Positions 17,292-24,771 of a DNA stretch of 44,713 bases are shown piece after piece. Origin of the DNA: Allomuricauda sp. TMED12 (GTDB lineage Bacteria > Bacteroidota > Bacteroidia > Flavobacteriales > Flavobacteriaceae); NCBI GenBank assembly GCA_002167435.2, contig NHBR02000133.1, positions 1-44,713 on the forward strand, given 5' to 3'. The translations under genes were made by a program, and so were the position numbers. The number at the start of each line of letters is the position of its first letter. Position 1 is the first letter of the stretch. The notes below the pieces were generated by a model, which searched no databases, had not been told where the DNA came from, and was given only the letters and a program-made list of their open reading frames with translations.

Positions 17292-18013
17292 AAATCAGAG
17301 CGGTGATAGTCGAAGACTCCAGATTGGCGCGGAATGAGCTGAAAGAGCTCATCAAGCTTCATGATGATTTGGAGCTGGTGGGCGAAGCTGGTAATGTGGA
17401 CGATGGGGTTGAATTGATTCAATCCGAATCTCCTGATTTGTTATTGCTCGACATCAATATGCCCGAAAAAGATGGCTTTGATCTGTTGGAAATGTTGGAC
17501 GATGTTCCCATTACGGTTTTTACAACGGCTTACGATGAGTATGCAATAAAATCGTTCGAGTACAACGCATTGGACTATCTGCTTAAACCCGTAAGCAATA
17601 AACGTTTTGATATGGCCTTGGAAAAGGTGCGCTCCAAAATGGCGTCGAAGGAAGAAAGCTCATCGACTGCAAAAAAATTAACGGGCAGCAGCCAGATATT
17701 TATAAAGGATGGTGAATCCTGTTGGTTGGTTAAGATTAGTGATATTACTTTGTTCGAAATTGTGGGTAATTATACCCGTGTATTCTTTGAGGACAAGAAA
17801 CCCATGCTGTATAAATCGCTCAACCAAGTGGAGGGAAAATTGCCCGAGGAATCTTTTTTTAGAGCCAACCGTCAACAAATTATCAATACCAACTATATTG
17901 AAAATGTGGTGCCTTGGTTCAATGGTAAACTAAAGCTCACCATGAAAAATGGGGAAGAAGTTGAGGTTTCCCGAAGACAATCCTATATTTTCAAGGACCG
18001 TATGAGTTTATAA
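17288..18013 (+). CDS. LytTR-family response regulator
   Basis: This 241-residue protein has an N-terminal receiver domain with phospho-acceptor Asp55 in LLLLDINMPEKDGFDLL and the conserved TAYDEYAIKSFEYNALDYLLKP tail broken only by normal variation. A LytTR DNA-binding domain covers about residues 135-240 (FFRANRQQIINTNYIE, SRRQSYIFKDR). It is translationally coupled to the histidine kinase through a 4-nt overlap. Its target promoters are not evident here. A palindromic repeat follows the stop. Confidence 0.95.
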   Translation: MKIRAVIVEDSRLARNELKELIKLHDDLELVGEAGNVDDGVELIQSESPDLLLLDINMPEKDGFDLLEMLDDVPITVFTTAYDEYAIKSFEYNALDYLLKPVSNKRFDMALEKVRSKMASKEESSSTAKKLTGSSQIFIKDGESCWLVKISDITLFEIVGNYTRVFFEDKKPMLYKSLNQVEGKLPEESFFRANRQQIINTNYIENVVPWFNGKLKLTMKNGEEVEVSRRQSYIFKDRMSL

Positions 18014-18049
18014 AAAGAAAAGGTCTAAAAAGTAATTAAATCTGAGTCT

Positions 18050-18126
18050 TGTCAGGTTGAGCGCAGTCGAAACCTACGGACGATCAAAAACGGCCAATGT
18101 ATTTTCGACTCCGCTCGAATTGACAG
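18050..18126. repeat. REP-like palindromic intergenic repeat
   Basis: tgtcaggttgagcgcagtcg (from 18050) is an imperfect reverse complement of the stretch ending ctccgctcgaattgaca (to 18125), with TGAGCGCAGTCGAAA and its complement as the core. The space between holds about 25 nt. It sits between two genes that converge (response regulator and DoxX), so transcripts from both sides would form a hairpin and might stop here. Similar TTGAGCGCAGTCGAAA-type repeats are, to my knowledge, scattered in many flavobacterial genomes. Confidence 0.75.
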
Positions 18127-18143
18127 AAAGCTACCTTTTTGTT

Positions 18144-18521
18144 CTATGCTCGCAATATATCTTTGTACCTATCCTTGTATCCAATCAAGACCACAATGTT
18201 CAAAATAAGCATAGCTAAAGCTGGTCCTATATTTGCGGCATCCAATGTGGCGTGAAATAAAACTGCGTTGACGGAAACACTCATCAAAATTAGCGCTAGC
18301 AAAGCGCCATACTTATTAAAGATAAAGGCGAGTCCGGCCAAAATCTCAACAATTGCTACAAGTTGAATTGTCTTTGTAGATGAAAGTGCGCCAAAGTATG
18401 TCATCGCTGACTCAGACATTTCACCTCCCGCTGGGATAAAATTTAAAAATTTGTTTAGTCCAAATATTAGGACAAAAAGCCCTAAAAGGATGCGAACCAC
18501 CATAAAAACTTTTGAATTCAT
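18144..18521 (-). CDS. DoxX-like small membrane protein
   Basis: This 125-residue protein has four hydrophobic helices. The N-terminus VRILLGLFVLIFGLNKFLNF and VEILAGLAFIFNKYGAL match the DoxX/DoxD-like family, small inner-membrane proteins sometimes linked to redox or quinone chemistry. The exact role is unknown. It is a single gene, convergent with the LytTR regulator and 93 nt downstream of the SDR gene on the same strand. Confidence 0.8.
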   Translation of the reverse strand: MNSKVFMVVRILLGLFVLIFGLNKFLNFIPAGGEMSESAMTYFGALSSTKTIQLVAIVEILAGLAFIFNKYGALLALILMSVSVNAVLFHATLDAANIGPALAMLILNIVVLIGYKDRYKDILRA

Positions 18522-18614
18522 AAGGTATTATTTTAATGATTATACAATAAATGTATTCAAAAATTAAACATGTGGTAATTTTTTAAGAGTTTTAATTTAT
18601 TGTGAATCAGTTTT

Positions 18615-19400
18615 TTATAGGGATTTCAACAAGCCGCCATCAATCGGAATATTGGTTCCCGTGATAAAAGCCGCTTGTTCCGAAGCCAAAAACGTCACCA
18701 AATAACCATATTCCCTCGGGTCGCCTATTCGTTTTACGGGAACTTGTTCTTCCATATTGGAACGTACTTCACTTGGAGAAATGCCTAATTTTTCTGCTTT
18801 TTTTGAATTTAATTGAGCAATACGGTCTGTGTCAAAATAACCTGTCAGTGTGCTGTTCACGGTAATACCATCTTTGGCCACATCGTAAGCCAAACTTTTG
18901 GCCCAGGTAACCACCGCAGCCCTTATGGTGTTGGAGAGCGCCAAGTAATTCAAGGGTTCCTTGACGGAAATAGAAGCGATATTGATAATTCGACCCCATT
19001 TGTTTTCTTGCATATGTTTTAAGGCAAGCTCGGTAGTAAAAACAACCGATTTAAACAATAGGTCGAAGGCTTGTTGATAATCCTCCACATTTTTCTCCAA
19101 CGCTCCACCACCTTCGGGACCTTGTGTATTGTTCACCAAAATATCCACGGTGTTCGTTTGGAAAAACTCGGATATTTTTGCTTTGTAAGCATCAAAATTG
19201 GAAAAGTCAACGGCCAAATATTGGTGTTTTTGACCATTGGAACTGTCCATTTCATTTATCAATTCTTTCATGCGTTCTTCGCTTCGAGCCATTAGGGTCA
19301 CGCTTGCACCGCTTGCGGCCAGTTGCCTTGCGATTGCTTCTCCAATTCCTTTGCTGCTACCCCCTACAAGGACTTTTTTTCCTATTAATGAAATGTTCAT
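18615..19400 (-). CDS. SDR-family oxidoreductase, non-canonical active site
   Basis: This 261-residue Rossmann protein has the cofactor loop GGSSKGIGEAIAR near the N-terminus, NNTQGP after strand 4 and the C-terminal TGTNIPIDGGLLKSL of short-chain dehydrogenases. The usual Ser...YxxxK catalytic set is not clear: the place reads ISVKEPLNYLALSNTIR, with no YxxxK. I recall a subgroup with LALSN at this position annotated as 3-oxoacyl-ACP reductase-like, so catalysis may differ or be lost. Its ATG is 2 nt after the cupin stop, so the two form an operon. Confidence 0.85.
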   Translation of the reverse strand: MNISLIGKKVLVGGSSKGIGEAIARQLAASGASVTLMARSEERMKELINEMDSSNGQKHQYLAVDFSNFDAYKAKISEFFQTNTVDILVNNTQGPEGGGALEKNVEDYQQAFDLLFKSVVFTTELALKHMQENKWGRIINIASISVKEPLNYLALSNTIRAAVVTWAKSLAYDVAKDGITVNSTLTGYFDTDRIAQLNSKKAEKLGISPSEVRSNMEEQVPVKRIGDPREYGYLVTFLASEQAAFITGTNIPIDGGLLKSL

Positions 19401-19402
19401 GG

Positions 19403-19714
19403 CTATCTATATTCGTCTCTTGTAGGACTAAAAATATCCATCAATTTACAAGGGGTCAAGGCCTTGCCGCTATGTGGAGCATTGGATGGGATTATAACAA
19501 CATCTCCTGGTTTATAAGTGTCTTTTTTACCATTTAGGGTGAATTCAAAAGTGCCCTCCACTACATGCATGATCTGTTCGTGGTCGTGTTGGTGTTCCGG
19601 TACTTCTGCATCTTGGTCCACATCCCAAAAAACCCAGCTCATCCGTTCGCCATGTACCAATTTTCCATGGTAACCCGGCATTATTTCCTTTGATTTGATT
19701 TCCGATAGATTCAT
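19403..19714 (-). CDS. Single-domain cupin protein
   Basis: This 103-residue protein is a small beta-barrel cupin. Motif 1 is EHQHDHEQIMHVVEG (His41, His43, His45, Glu46 as possible metal ligands). Motif 2 is PGDVVIIPSNAPHSG (His81). These residues would bind a divalent metal. The substrate is unknown. The ATG at 19714 (MNLSEIKSKE) is preferred to a TTG at 19735. The gene leads an operon with the SDR gene, and the pair may process the same small molecule. Its -7 box lies only 6 nt from the ATG. Confidence 0.85.
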   Translation of the reverse strand: MNLSEIKSKEIMPGYHGKLVHGERMSWVFWDVDQDAEVPEHQHDHEQIMHVVEGTFEFTLNGKKDTYKPGDVVIIPSNAPHSGKALTPCKLMDIFSPTRDEYR

Positions 19715-19720
19715 AGTTCT

Positions 19721-19728
19721 CAAATTTA
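19721..19728 (-). promoter_or_regulatory. Putative -7 promoter element of the cupin-SDR pair
   Basis: It reads TAAATTTG on the minus strand (TAnnTTTG), just 6 nt before the cupin ATG. If real, transcription would begin at or next to the start codon and the mRNA would be nearly leaderless. No clear -33 element accompanies it. Confidence 0.35.
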
Positions 19729-19810
19729 GCACCAAGATAGAAATTAATATAAAGCTTTGGGTTTGGAATGGTAACGGCTTTGGCTATTTTTGAACCTTAA
19801 AATTGAACTG

Positions 19811-20704
19811 ATGCGGGTACATTTTATAGGTTTAGGAGAAGTCAATCTGTTTAATTTGGCTGCCGCTCTACATAAAAAAGGGGAAACTGTAACCGGTAGT
19901 GATGAGATATTTGATGAATCACTCAAGACAATGATGGAGCAACAAGGATTATTATCTGATGGCGAAGGATGGTTTTCCAATAAAATCCATGCGCAATTGG
20001 ATGCTGTGGTAGTAGGATTAAAAGTAAAAAAAGATAATCCAGAGTTGATAAAGGCCCAAGAATTGGGATTGACCATTTTTTCTTATCCTGAATTCCTGTA
20101 CGAGCAAACCCAATACAAAACGCGGGTAGTGATTGCCGGTAGCCAAGGTAAAAGTATTATCGCCTCTATGATTTTGCATGTTTTGGAGTACAATGATGTT
20201 GATGTGGATTATGCATTGTCAACCCCGAACGGAGTTTATCTGACAGAGCAAAATGACTTTATTGTTATTGAGGGGCAAGACAATCTTTCATCAGTAATTG
20301 ATAGTACTCCACAGTTTCAATTGTATCATCCAAACATAGCTTTGTTAAGTGATGTTGAGTTTACTGATAATGGAAATTATTCAAATATTGAAAGCTATAT
20401 TGAGCAATACGGTCTTTTTGTGGATAGTATTGTAAAGGGAGGTAGTATTACCTATAACGATGAGGACACAGAATTGAAGAAACTCGTAGAATCATCAGAA
20501 AATCCAATCAGAAAGTTCCCTTATATCACTCCGGAATATCAGGAAGATAATGGGGAAGTGTTTTTGGATACACCTGATGGTGAAATGCCTTTGGAAATTT
20601 CAGAAGCCACAGATTTAAGGAATATGGCGGGAGCCAAGTGGATATGCCAGCAAATGGGTGTGGACGAAGTGGAGTTTTACGAGGCAATGGCTACTTTTAA
20701 ATAG
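19811..20704 (+). CDS. Truncated Mpl/MurC-like Mur-ligase homologue, probably non-catalytic
   Basis: This 297-residue protein starts MRVHFIGLG and aligns by eye with the first two domains of UDP-N-acetylmuramate peptide ligases (Mpl/MurC). It has HKKGETVTGSDE at the N-domain and VVIAGSQGKSIIASM at 106-120, where the ATP loop is normally GSHGKT. FDGFxR- or WDH-type Mg/ATP residues of the central domain are not found (the place reads DVEFTDNGNYSN). The protein stops after EFYEAMATFK, exactly where the C-terminal amino-acid-binding domain should begin; intact relatives are about 450 residues. The frame is clean, so it is more likely a domain-loss paralogue than a fresh pseudogene. The ATG at 19811 is preferred over a TTG at 19790. 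Confidence 0.8.
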   Translation: MRVHFIGLGEVNLFNLAAALHKKGETVTGSDEIFDESLKTMMEQQGLLSDGEGWFSNKIHAQLDAVVVGLKVKKDNPELIKAQELGLTIFSYPEFLYEQTQYKTRVVIAGSQGKSIIASMILHVLEYNDVDVDYALSTPNGVYLTEQNDFIVIEGQDNLSSVIDSTPQFQLYHPNIALLSDVEFTDNGNYSNIESYIEQYGLFVDSIVKGGSITYNDEDTELKKLVESSENPIRKFPYITPEYQEDNGEVFLDTPDGEMPLEISEATDLRNMAGAKWICQQMGVDEVEFYEAMATFK

Positions 20705-20786
20705 GGTCAAAATATAAAACAGAATTTGGCTGAATGTAAATTTGTCAGTGATTCATCCATGGAACGGTAATTGCCTGATAATCTGA

Positions 20787-20960
20787 GTGAAAAGACTCCT
20801 ATATTTTTGCTTTTTTAGACTCAAGCGATTGATTTCGGTTTCATTTCTTGCGTTTATGCTGGGAATTTCCAATGTATTTTTACAAGAGGATAGAATGATA
20901 AATGATTCAAGGAAAAATCTGGAACAACACGAGGTCGAGGATATAGATGATCAACTCTGA
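20787..20960 (+). CDS. Possible 57-residue small membrane-anchored protein (GTG start)
   Basis: From GTG at 20787 the frame gives a basic start (MKRLLYFCFFRLKR), one hydrophobic segment (LISVSFLAFMLGISNVF), then a strongly charged tail (EDRMINDSRKNLEQHEVEDI). This signal-anchor-plus-acidic-tail pattern is protein-like for a spacer. No family is recognised and an ATG at 20857 is an alternative shorter start. It occupies most of the 274-bp gap after the Mpl-like gene. Confidence 0.4.
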   Translation: MKRLLYFCFFRLKRLISVSFLAFMLGISNVFLQEDRMINDSRKNLEQHEVEDIDDQL

Positions 20961-20978
20961 TTTAAAACCCTAAAAAGG

Positions 20979-21431
20979 TTATACATTGAATTGCCTTAAA
21001 TGATGGTCCAGATGCTTGTATTGCATTTGCCCCCATTGTTCAGGAGTGAAAGTTCCAAATGCCGGGTGCGGGTCCCATTCTTTTCTATCTTTTTCTTTGT
21101 GAAAGTCATTGATCAAAACAATCAACGCCTTTTTCTCATCGGCAAAATTTTTATCATCCACCACTTTTAGTGCTTTGGCGGTTGGTAGGTTCTGTCGCCA
21201 AGGTCTATCGTTGTAAAGGCTTTTTTTGAACAGCTTTCCCATTAACTTCAACATTAAGTTGGGCTTATTGTTGGGATTGTATCTTCCTAAAGAAATTTTT
21301 AAGGGATATTGGCAATGGTGAAGCATTTGTGCAACCCTCATTTTCCCCCATTGGCCTTCGGAGGAATCTAAAAGTTTGTCGATTCGAGATAAAATTTCTT
21401 CGTGGGCCTGAGTGTTGAAAAGGGATTTCAT
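20979..21431 (-). CDS. DUF1569 (DinB-like) protein
   Basis: This 150-residue protein is mostly helical. HHCQYPLKISLGRY near residue 38, the mid-region NDRPWRQNLPTAKAL and the C-terminal HPAFGTFTPEQWGQMQYKHL with following His residues match DUF1569. Those His positions resemble the metal site of the DinB/YfiT fold, so metal binding is possible. The biochemical role is unknown. It is a single gene, convergent with the small frame at 20787 and divergent from radC. Confidence 0.82.
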   Translation of the reverse strand: MKSLFNTQAHEEILSRIDKLLDSSEGQWGKMRVAQMLHHCQYPLKISLGRYNPNNKPNLMLKLMGKLFKKSLYNDRPWRQNLPTAKALKVVDDKNFADEKKALIVLINDFHKEKDRKEWDPHPAFGTFTPEQWGQMQYKHLDHHLRQFNV

Positions 21432-21484
21432 TTTGAAAGATTTATCATGAAAATTACATAAAATTATTCTCCTATCTTTAGGCC

Positions 21485-22183
21485 ATGCAAGAAAAACTAG
21501 CTTCCTTTTCCATTAAAAACTGGGCCGATGATGATAGGCCTAGGGAAAAATTAGTGCAAAAGGGCAGTTTTGTACTGTCAGATGCCGAGCTTATTGCCAT
21601 TTTGATAGGTTCAGGAAGTAGGAATGAGAGTGCCGTGGAACTTTCCAAGCGCATATTGGCCTCCGTTAACCATAATTTGAATGAACTTGGCAATCTCTCT
21701 GTTAATCAGTTGATGCGGTTCAAAGGGATTGGAGAGGCAAAAGCTGTAACCATTGCGGCTGCTCTGGAAATGGGTAGGCGCAGAAGGATGGAGGATACCA
21801 CAAAAATTACCAAAATAAAAAGTAGCCACGATGCTTTTGAATTGCTTTATCCTTTGATAGGTGAGCTACAGCATGAAGAGTTTTGGATTGTTTACCTGAA
21901 CAATTCCAACAAGGTTGTTCACAAGGCACAGTTGAGCAAAGGGGGCATTACAGGTACTTTAGTGGATGTTAGATTGGTGTTGAAACAAGCTTTGGAACTG
22001 GGGGCCGTAGGGATTATTCTTGCACACAATCATCCATCGGGAACATTGCGGCCAAGTACTGCCGATAAACAAATAACACAAAAATTGAAAGTGGCTTCAG
22101 AAGCTTTGGATATAAAAATTCTGGACCATTTGATTTTGGCCCGTCATCAATATTTAAGTTTTGCGGATAAAGGAATACTCTAG
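21485..22183 (+). CDS. radC: RadC-family JAB domain protein
   Basis: This 232-residue protein has a helix-hairpin-helix region near residues 60-90 (QLMRFKGIGEAKAVTIAAAL). The JAB/MPN metalloprotease-like domain follows with the zinc motif HNHPSGTLRPSTAD near residue 180. The name is historical; a repair role is doubtful and the function of the core JAB protein is unsettled. The stop is 3 nt before the next gene, and the run radC-deacetylase-like-YjjG is an operon. Length and motifs are complete. Confidence 0.93.
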   Translation: MQEKLASFSIKNWADDDRPREKLVQKGSFVLSDAELIAILIGSGSRNESAVELSKRILASVNHNLNELGNLSVNQLMRFKGIGEAKAVTIAAALEMGRRRRMEDTTKITKIKSSHDAFELLYPLIGELQHEEFWIVYLNNSNKVVHKAQLSKGGITGTLVDVRLVLKQALELGAVGIILAHNHPSGTLRPSTADKQITQKLKVASEALDIKILDHLILARHQYLSFADKGIL

Positions 22184-22186
22184 CCT

Positions 22187-23482
22187 ATGTTATTGATTTT
22201 TACCCATAAGGTAACCAACCGATTAACTTACACTGCCAAACAGATTTTTGAGAAAATCTTGGGAGTGGAGATCGGTTTTACCACGAAGGTTGAGGATTTT
22301 ATTAAACATAGTGGGCCAAAAATGACCTATTCCAAGCAGCCTCTTCAGAACGAATTTTTTATTAGGAGCAACGATTTGTTGTTTGAGCAGGGCATCAACG
22401 ATTTAGAGGTCAAAATCTCGGATTGGGATGGTATTCCCTGTTTTTTCTCTTCAGGGGATAAAAGCACTATTCCTTTTGATGTTTTTTCCGCAAGTTTTTT
22501 TCTATTAAGCAGGTACGAAGAGTATTTGCCACATGTAAAGGATAGTGTGGGGAGATTTCCTGTAAAAGAAAGCATTGCCTATCAAAATAACTTTTTGGAA
22601 CTTCCTGTGGTGGACCTTTGGGCCTATAAATTATTGGAAGTTTTAAAGTTACGTTTCCCAGACTTGGAAAGCAGGGAGAAGAATTATCGTTTCACATCCA
22701 TTATTAATGTAACCACTTCTCATGCCTATGCCATGCGAGGGATTGCAAGAACCATAGGTGGATTTTTGTTGGATTTGGGAAATTTTAAATTTCGAAATGT
22801 TTGGGAACGTTTTTCCGTAATATTACGGCTCAAAAAAGACCCGTATGATAATTTTTTTGAGCTGGTGGATATTCATAAAAAATTTCCTATCAAAACCATG
22901 TTCTTTTTTCAATTTGCAAAGCACTCCGCACACGATAAGAATGTATCAACAAATAATAACAGGTTCCGTAATTTAATTAAATCCGTTGCTGATTACAGTG
23001 TGGTTTCTTTAAGTACTTCGTTTGTGTCCACTTTGGATAAAAATGTGCTGCGGGAAGAAAAAAAGCAGCTTGGAAACCTCATTAATAGGCCCATAAATTA
23101 TGCAAGGCTCAGGTACAACAAGGTTAATGTTCCTGCTACCTATAGAAACTTGGTGGAGACCGAGTTTACTGATGATTTTTCTATGGGATACACGCACGAA
23201 ATTGGTTTTAGAGCGGGGACATGCACGCCATTTTATTTTTATGATATCAATACCGAAGTAAGGCAACCTATAAAAATACACCCTTTTGCCATGCACGATT
23301 ACGCCTTGGTAAATTATAAAACCAAAGATGAGGTTTTTGAAAAAATGGATAGGGTATATCGTTTGGTAAAACAGGTAAAAGGAGACTTTATCTTGGTTTT
23401 TTCCAATGAACTCTTGGGCCGTAAGCAACAGTTGGACTGGATGGAGCTCTATCAATTTATGTTAAAACGCTACTATGTTTGA
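22187..23482 (+). CDS. Polysaccharide deacetylase-like protein (DUF7033-type) lacking catalytic residues
   Basis: This 431-residue protein has the layout I know from flavobacterial polysaccharide-deacetylase-like proteins. An N-terminal DUF7033-type domain (PFDVFSASFFLLSRYEEY) is followed by a NodB-like half ending EIGFRAGTCTPFYFYD. In those relatives the metal and catalytic sites read as Asp-Xaa-Asp, HPSxxS and RQHF-type segments. Here the places read INVTTSHAYAM, SLSTSFVST and ARLRYNK, so the Asp, His and Gln/His are gone. It probably binds rather than cuts a glycan, or has changed function. It overlaps the YjjG gene by 8 nt. There is no signal peptide. Family assignment is by memory of pattern. 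Confidence 0.72.
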   Translation: MLLIFTHKVTNRLTYTAKQIFEKILGVEIGFTTKVEDFIKHSGPKMTYSKQPLQNEFFIRSNDLLFEQGINDLEVKISDWDGIPCFFSSGDKSTIPFDVFSASFFLLSRYEEYLPHVKDSVGRFPVKESIAYQNNFLELPVVDLWAYKLLEVLKLRFPDLESREKNYRFTSIINVTTSHAYAMRGIARTIGGFLLDLGNFKFRNVWERFSVILRLKKDPYDNFFELVDIHKKFPIKTMFFFQFAKHSAHDKNVSTNNNRFRNLIKSVADYSVVSLSTSFVSTLDKNVLREEKKQLGNLINRPINYARLRYNKVNVPATYRNLVETEFTDDFSMGYTHEIGFRAGTCTPFYFYDINTEVRQPIKIHPFAMHDYALVNYKTKDEVFEKMDRVYRLVKQVKGDFILVFSNELLGRKQQLDWMELYQFMLKRYYV

Positions 23483-24164
23483 TTACAAAGTAACCGATAT
23501 CTTTTTTGATCTTGACCATACGCTTTGGGACTTTGAAAAGAACTCGGCCCTAACGTTTGCCAAAATTTTGGAAAACCATAAACTACAGATTGATCTTGAC
23601 GATTTTCTAGAGGTTTATTCCCCTATAAATTTCCAGATGTGGGCATTGTACCGTGAAAATGAAATTAGTAAGTCAGCACTAAGATATCAACGTTTAAAAC
23701 AAACTTTTGATGCCCTCCATGTGTATGTTTCGGATGATGTAATTGACAGCTTGGCACACGATTATATAGCGCATTTGTCTTCCTTTACTCATTTGTTGCC
23801 CAATACCGTTCAAACTTTGGAGTATCTCTTTCCAAAATACAAACTACATATCATTACCAATGGTTTTCAAGAAGTGCAGGAAAGAAAGCTAAAAGGCAGT
23901 TGTATTCATCATTATTTCCAAAAAATTATCGATTCTGAAATGGCGGGGGTAAAGAAACCCGACCCTTATATTTTTGAACTGGCTTTGGATATGGCGCAAG
24001 TACGTGCACAAAATTCCTTAATGATCGGCGATAACCTCGAAGCCGATATCCTGGGGGCGAAGGCAATGGGAATGCAAGTGTTGCATTACAATTTCCATAA
24101 TGATTCAGAGCATGGCGTATGCACAATGATTAACGACCTTATTGAAATAAAAAACATTTTATAG
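23475..24164 (+). CDS. yjjG: HAD-family nucleotidase, YjjG-type
   Basis: This 229-residue HAD phosphatase has motif I FFDLDHTLWDF (nucleophile Asp12, acid Asp14), motif II IITNGF and motif III/IV KKPDPYIFE and MIGDNLEADILGAKAMGM. The WDF after motif I and the length match YjjG non-canonical pyrimidine nucleotidases, which remove damaged pyrimidine monophosphates from the pool. The ATG at 23475 lies 8 nt inside the end of the previous gene, indicating coupling. Confidence 0.9.
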   Translation: MFDYKVTDIFFDLDHTLWDFEKNSALTFAKILENHKLQIDLDDFLEVYSPINFQMWALYRENEISKSALRYQRLKQTFDALHVYVSDDVIDSLAHDYIAHLSSFTHLLPNTVQTLEYLFPKYKLHIITNGFQEVQERKLKGSCIHHYFQKIIDSEMAGVKKPDPYIFELALDMAQVRAQNSLMIGDNLEADILGAKAMGMQVLHYNFHNDSEHGVCTMINDLIEIKNIL

Positions 24165-24219
24165 AGTTATAAACAAAGCAGTATACCCTATCTGTTGACT
24201 ATTGAAAATGTTTTTGGCT

Positions 24220-24771
24220 ATGAAGCGATTATTCTACTTCGCCCTCTTGTCAGTGGGCTTTCTATTTTTAACCATATCCTGTGCAGAAGAACAAGATTTT
24301 GGTCAGATAGATGACTTGAGCATTACACCAACTTTGACTTCAGGCATTTTTTATTTGGAAGCTGATGAGGCTACAATAAATGAGGCAGGAGCACTTAATT
24401 CTTTTTACTTCCAAGAAATCAATTTTGACGCTTTTAACGAACAGTATGTGGCAGAACGTCTTTTGGAGGGTGTAATTACCTATGAGATTGACAACACCAC
24501 CAGTAAAGAATTGCGATTGATCATTGAGTTTTTGGACGAAGCTGGAAGACCATTGGACACGGAAGTATTTACCATAGAAGCAGACCCTTCAGAAACTGTG
24601 GTGCGGGACGTGCCCTACGGTCCTGATGGCAAATCAATAGATATTCTGGCCAACACCTCCAGTCTTAGAGTCTTGGCCAATAATTTAGGTGATGGCACCA
24701 GCGTTTCTTCGGCAGAGGACCCTAAAATAATTTTGAGGTCCGGAGCAGAATTCCTATTTGAACTACAATGA
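24220..24771 (+). CDS. Outer-surface lipoprotein of unknown function
   Basis: From ATG 24220 this is 183 residues with a lipobox LTISC (Cys21) followed by AEEQDFGQ. The acidic stretch soon after Cys resembles the flavobacterial surface-export signal. The rest looks like one all-beta domain (LRLIIEFLDEAGRPLDTEVFTI). No family is recognised. In-frame starts at 24208 and a TTG at 24202 exist but give a poorer signal peptide. Its stop overlaps the DUF5723 gene start in ATGA, so the two proteins probably work together at the outer membrane. Confidence 0.75.
   Translation: MKRLFYFALLSVGFLFLTISCAEEQDFGQIDDLSITPTLTSGIFYLEADEATINEAGALNSFYFQEINFDAFNEQYVAERLLEGVITYEIDNTTSKELRLIIEFLDEAGRPLDTEVFTIEADPSETVVRDVPYGPDGKSIDILANTSSLRVLANNLGDGTSVSSAEDPKIILRSGAEFLFELQ

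Noticed and set aside
16221..18013. Mobile element or island around the two-component pair and REP-like repeat
   Set aside because: No integrase, transposase, tRNA or target duplication is visible; base composition is like the flanks.
18615..19425. Plus-strand frames within the SDR gene (for example 19124-19537)
   Set aside because: Antisense to a complete SDR with cofactor motif; no family features of their own.
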